Assembly (NCBI GenBank): GCA_900557175.1
Contig: USSL01000093.1
Location: 1 to 6,894, forward strand
Direction of reading: 5' to 3'
Source of the DNA: an uncultured Eubacteriales bacterium
Lineage (GTDB): Bacteria; Bacillota; Clostridia; Lachnospirales; Lachnospiraceae
DNA length: 6,894 bases
In this document: piece after piece, positions 5,041 to 6,894 of the stretch
Position numbering within the stretch: position 1 is the stretch's first letter
Layout of the letters: each line of letters begins with the position of its first letter
Made by a program: the position numbers and the translations under genes
Notes under the pieces: model-generated
The model's input: only the letters and a program-made list of their open reading frames with translations
Told to the model about the DNA's origin: nothing
The model's database searches: none

Positions 5041-5864
5041 AAAAACAGAGAGTTAAGAATGTCGTTTTGTTTATAGTCATACTTATTTTAGCGCTCATTT
5101 TCCTGTGTCCGCTCTTTATTGCAGGGATTAATTCCTTTAAACCGCTCGGAGATATTATTTCTGAGCCGCTTGCGCTTCCGAAGAAACTGTTATTTTCAAA
5201 CTATGCCAACGCTTTTACAACACTTGAAATTCCGAAGGTGATGGCAAACACAGCAATTGTGACACTCGGTTCGGTTGTCGGCATTGTCATTTTTTCGGCG
5301 ATGACAGCTTACTGGGCAGAGCGTCACCCGACAGTTTATTCAAAAATTTTTGAAAAGCTGCTTATTTTATCCATGCTGATACCGTTTGCGTCTATTATGA
5401 TCCCGATTGTCCAGGTGATGAAAACACTTCATATGAACAGTACGCTTCAGGGAACAATTGTGACCTACTGGGGCGTTGGACTGGCCTTTGCTTATTTCAT
5501 GATGCGCGGCGCAGTTAAGGGACTGCCGTATGAGCTTGAGGAAGCGGCAAAAATTGACGGCTGCGGACCGGTCAAAGTATTTTTTAAAGTTGTGATGCCG
5601 CTTTTACAGCCGACAATGGTGACAGTTTTTGTCATGGATATTTTCTGGATATGGAATGACTTTATTATTCCTTTGATTTTGCTTGATAATGGTAAGCTAA
5701 GTACAATTCAGCTGGCGATTAAAAAATTATTCAGTATGTATGCGACAAAATGGGATTTGGCGCTGCCGGGACTGATGATGTCGATTTTGCCGATTGTGAT
5801 TGTATTTGTGATATTACAGAAAAAAATTATTAACGGTATTATGGCCGGCGCTGTCAAAGGCTGA
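5037..5864 (+). CDS. Sugar ABC transporter permease, MalG/UgpE-type (CUT1)
   Basis: A 275-residue inner-membrane protein, the partner permease of the preceding gene. Hydrophobic segments lie near 8-31, 70-93, 105-128, 138-157, 190-215 and 242-260, giving the usual six helices. The EAA loop for ATPase contact is ELEEAAKIDGCGPVKVFFKV (166-185) with MPLLQP after it, and the C-terminus QKKIINGIMAGAVKG carries the MalG-type ending. The GTG start at 5037 shares the sequence GTGA with the upstream stop, and GAGGGAG lies a few bases upstream inside the first permease gene. It is followed after 28 bp by the binding-protein gene, so this is one operon. Length and motifs are normal for a mid-sized CUT1 permease; the substrate remains unassigned. 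Confidence 0.93.
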   Translation: MKKQRVKNVVLFIVILILALIFLCPLFIAGINSFKPLGDIISEPLALPKKLLFSNYANAFTTLEIPKVMANTAIVTLGSVVGIVIFSAMTAYWAERHPTVYSKIFEKLLILSMLIPFASIMIPIVQVMKTLHMNSTLQGTIVTYWGVGLAFAYFMMRGAVKGLPYELEEAAKIDGCGPVKVFFKVVMPLLQPTMVTVFVMDIFWIWNDFIIPLILLDNGKLSTIQLAIKKLFSMYATKWDLALPGLMMSILPIVIVFVILQKKIINGIMAGAVKG

Positions 5865-5875
5865 CGGCATAAGTT

Positions 5876-5895
5876 TAAGGAGGAAGAATGAAATG
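5876..5895 (+). promoter_or_regulatory. Ribosome binding site and start-stop mini-ORF before the binding-protein gene
   Basis: TAAGGAGG (5876-5883) is a strong site. Two ATGs follow: 5888 and 5893. The first reads ATG-AAA-TGA, a two-codon frame whose stop overlaps the second ATG. Only the second opens the long lipoprotein frame, nine bases from the ribosome binding site, so it is the real start; the first, at only four bases, is poorly spaced. Confidence 0.7.
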
Positions 5896-6894
5896 AAGAA
5901 GATGAAAAAAGTTTTAGCATTGGCTTTAGCGGGCGTGATGACGCTCGGACTGACTGCGTGTGAGAGCAGTGACACAACAGAGGGCGGCGGTGAGAGCAAA
6001 GCTTCGGGGGATAAAAAGACAATTTACATTTATCAGATGAAAATTGAAATTGACGAAGCGCTCAAAGAGGTTACAAAGAAATACACAGAAACGCATCCTG
6101 ACGTGGAATTTGTTGTAGAATCTGCAAGTGATAACTACAATACATCTCTGAAAACAAAGTTCACAGGCGGTGAGGCTCCGGATATTTTTACACTGACAGG
6201 CTATGAAGATGCAAAAATGTGGAGTTCAAATCTTGAAGATTTAAGCGGTGAGCCATGGGTTGAAAATATGGTTGATCAGGCGAAGGAAGGTATTGTCATC
6301 GATGGTAAGGTCTGCGGCTTCCCGACATCGGTTGAGGGCTGGGGCTATATGTACAATAAAAAACTTTTTGAGCAGGCCGGTATTAAAACACTGCCGACAA
6401 CAATGACAGAGCTTAAAGAAGTGTGCGGCAAGCTTTCAGACGCCGGTATCCAGCCGCTGACAGAGTGCTACATGGACTGGTATCAGGCAGGTATGTTCAT
6501 GGTGAATACAGGTATTGCAAGACAGGAAGATCCGATGGGATTTATTAACGGCTTAAATGACGGTACAAAAACTTTCGTCGGAGATCCTATATTTACAGAG
6601 CTTGCAAATTTCCTTTTATATGATGTATCCCAGTGTGAAAGTCCTATGAACACAGACTTTAATACACAGATGGCACAGTTTACAAGTGAATCTGTCGGCT
6701 TTACGGCAGGCGGAAACTGGAACCAGCCGGCACTTGACGCTGTTTCAGAGGATATCGAATCCGGTTTAATGCCGTTCCCAATCAACGATGATTCTGAAGC
6801 AAATGATAAGCTGTATGTCGGTATTGCAGGTTACTGGGGCGTTAATACGAACTCGCCGGTAAAAGAGGAAGCAAAGGATTTCCTTGAGTGGCTC
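5893..6894 (+). CDS. Sugar-binding lipoprotein of the ABC transporter (extracellular solute-binding protein family 1, 3' end cut)
   Basis: The frame is open for 334 codons up to the window edge; full-length members have roughly 420-450 residues. It is the extracytoplasmic receptor that captures a sugar and delivers it to the two upstream permeases, anchored to the outer face of the membrane. A lipoprotein signal is clear: basic MKKMKK, a hydrophobic core, and the lipobox LTAC with the lipid-modified Cys23, then a Ser/Gly/Glu-rich linker (24-40). The fold begins with KTIYIYQM (42-49) and shows family-1 features: GGEAPDIFTL (92-101), FPTSVEGWGYMYNKKLFEQAGI (143-164) and GGNWNQPAL (273-281). Aromatic residues such as W150, W196 and W276 suit sugar stacking. 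Four further cysteines (141, 178, 192, 248) are present. The precise sugar cannot be named. Its position last in the operon, after the permeases, is a minor oddity. Confidence 0.93.
   Translation, partial: MKKMKKVLALALAGVMTLGLTACESSDTTEGGGESKASGDKKTIYIYQMKIEIDEALKEVTKKYTETHPDVEFVVESASDNYNTSLKTKFTGGEAPDIFTLTGYEDAKMWSSNLEDLSGEPWVENMVDQAKEGIVIDGKVCGFPTSVEGWGYMYNKKLFEQAGIKTLPTTMTELKEVCGKLSDAGIQPLTECYMDWYQAGMFMVNTGIARQEDPMGFINGLNDGTKTFVGDPIFTELANFLLYDVSQCESPMNTDFNTQMAQFTSESVGFTAGGNWNQPALDAVSEDIESGLMPFPINDDSEANDKLYVGIAGYWGVNTNSPVKEEAKDFLEWL

Noticed and set aside
5708..6785. Minus-strand open frames at 5708-6022, 5814-5999 and 6483-6785
   Set aside because: Antisense to the second permease and to the binding lipoprotein, which have clear family motifs on the plus strand.
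1..6894. CRISPR array, mobile element, tRNA or toxin-antitoxin pair
   Set aside because: No regularly spaced repeats, terminal inverted repeats, transposase motifs or cloverleaf-like segments were seen; the gene content is ordinary metabolism and transport.

Overview
The window looks like an ordinary chromosomal stretch of a low-to-moderate G+C Firmicute, most likely a clostridial gut anaerobe of the Lachnospiraceae type. That is inferred from strong AGGAGG-type ribosome binding sites, near-consensus TTGACA/TATAAT promoters, an N-terminally helix-turn-helix-bearing BirA next to BioY, a DUF3783-like protein and a CUT1 sugar transporter without its own ATPase. I see no rRNA, tRNA, CRISPR array, insertion sequence, phage gene or integrase. 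I did not find a convincing undescribed system; the interesting material is mainly in the control regions and in one gene of unknown function.

Left part (1-1301, minus strand): birA (bifunctional biotin ligase/repressor) is followed downstream by the start of bioY (biotin transporter S-component), which runs off the left edge. Together they form a biotin uptake, attachment and sensing unit. birA has a textbook promoter whose -35 box lies inside one arm of a BirA-operator-like inverted repeat, suggesting autoregulation.

Middle (1532-3035, plus strand): a 141-residue DUF3783-like protein of unknown function is transcribed divergently from birA. It is followed by a complete L-lactate dehydrogenase. 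Just upstream of ldh is an 18-bp site matching the clostridial Rex operator at 13 of 14 specified positions, so lactate formation is probably under NADH/NAD+ control. A strong hairpin ends ldh.

Right part (3063-6894): an AraC-family regulator on the minus strand, with its own near-perfect promoter, sits divergently next to an operon of two sugar ABC permeases and a solute-binding lipoprotein, the last cut by the right edge. The operon promoter has a perfect -10 and a poor -35, as expected if the AraC protein activates it. The ATPase is not in the window; in this family it is often a shared MsmK/UgpC-type protein encoded elsewhere. The AraC gene ends inside the hairpin that terminates ldh, so the two convergent genes share one terminator. 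The long gene-free stretches are all under 300 bases and are described in the regulatory entries.
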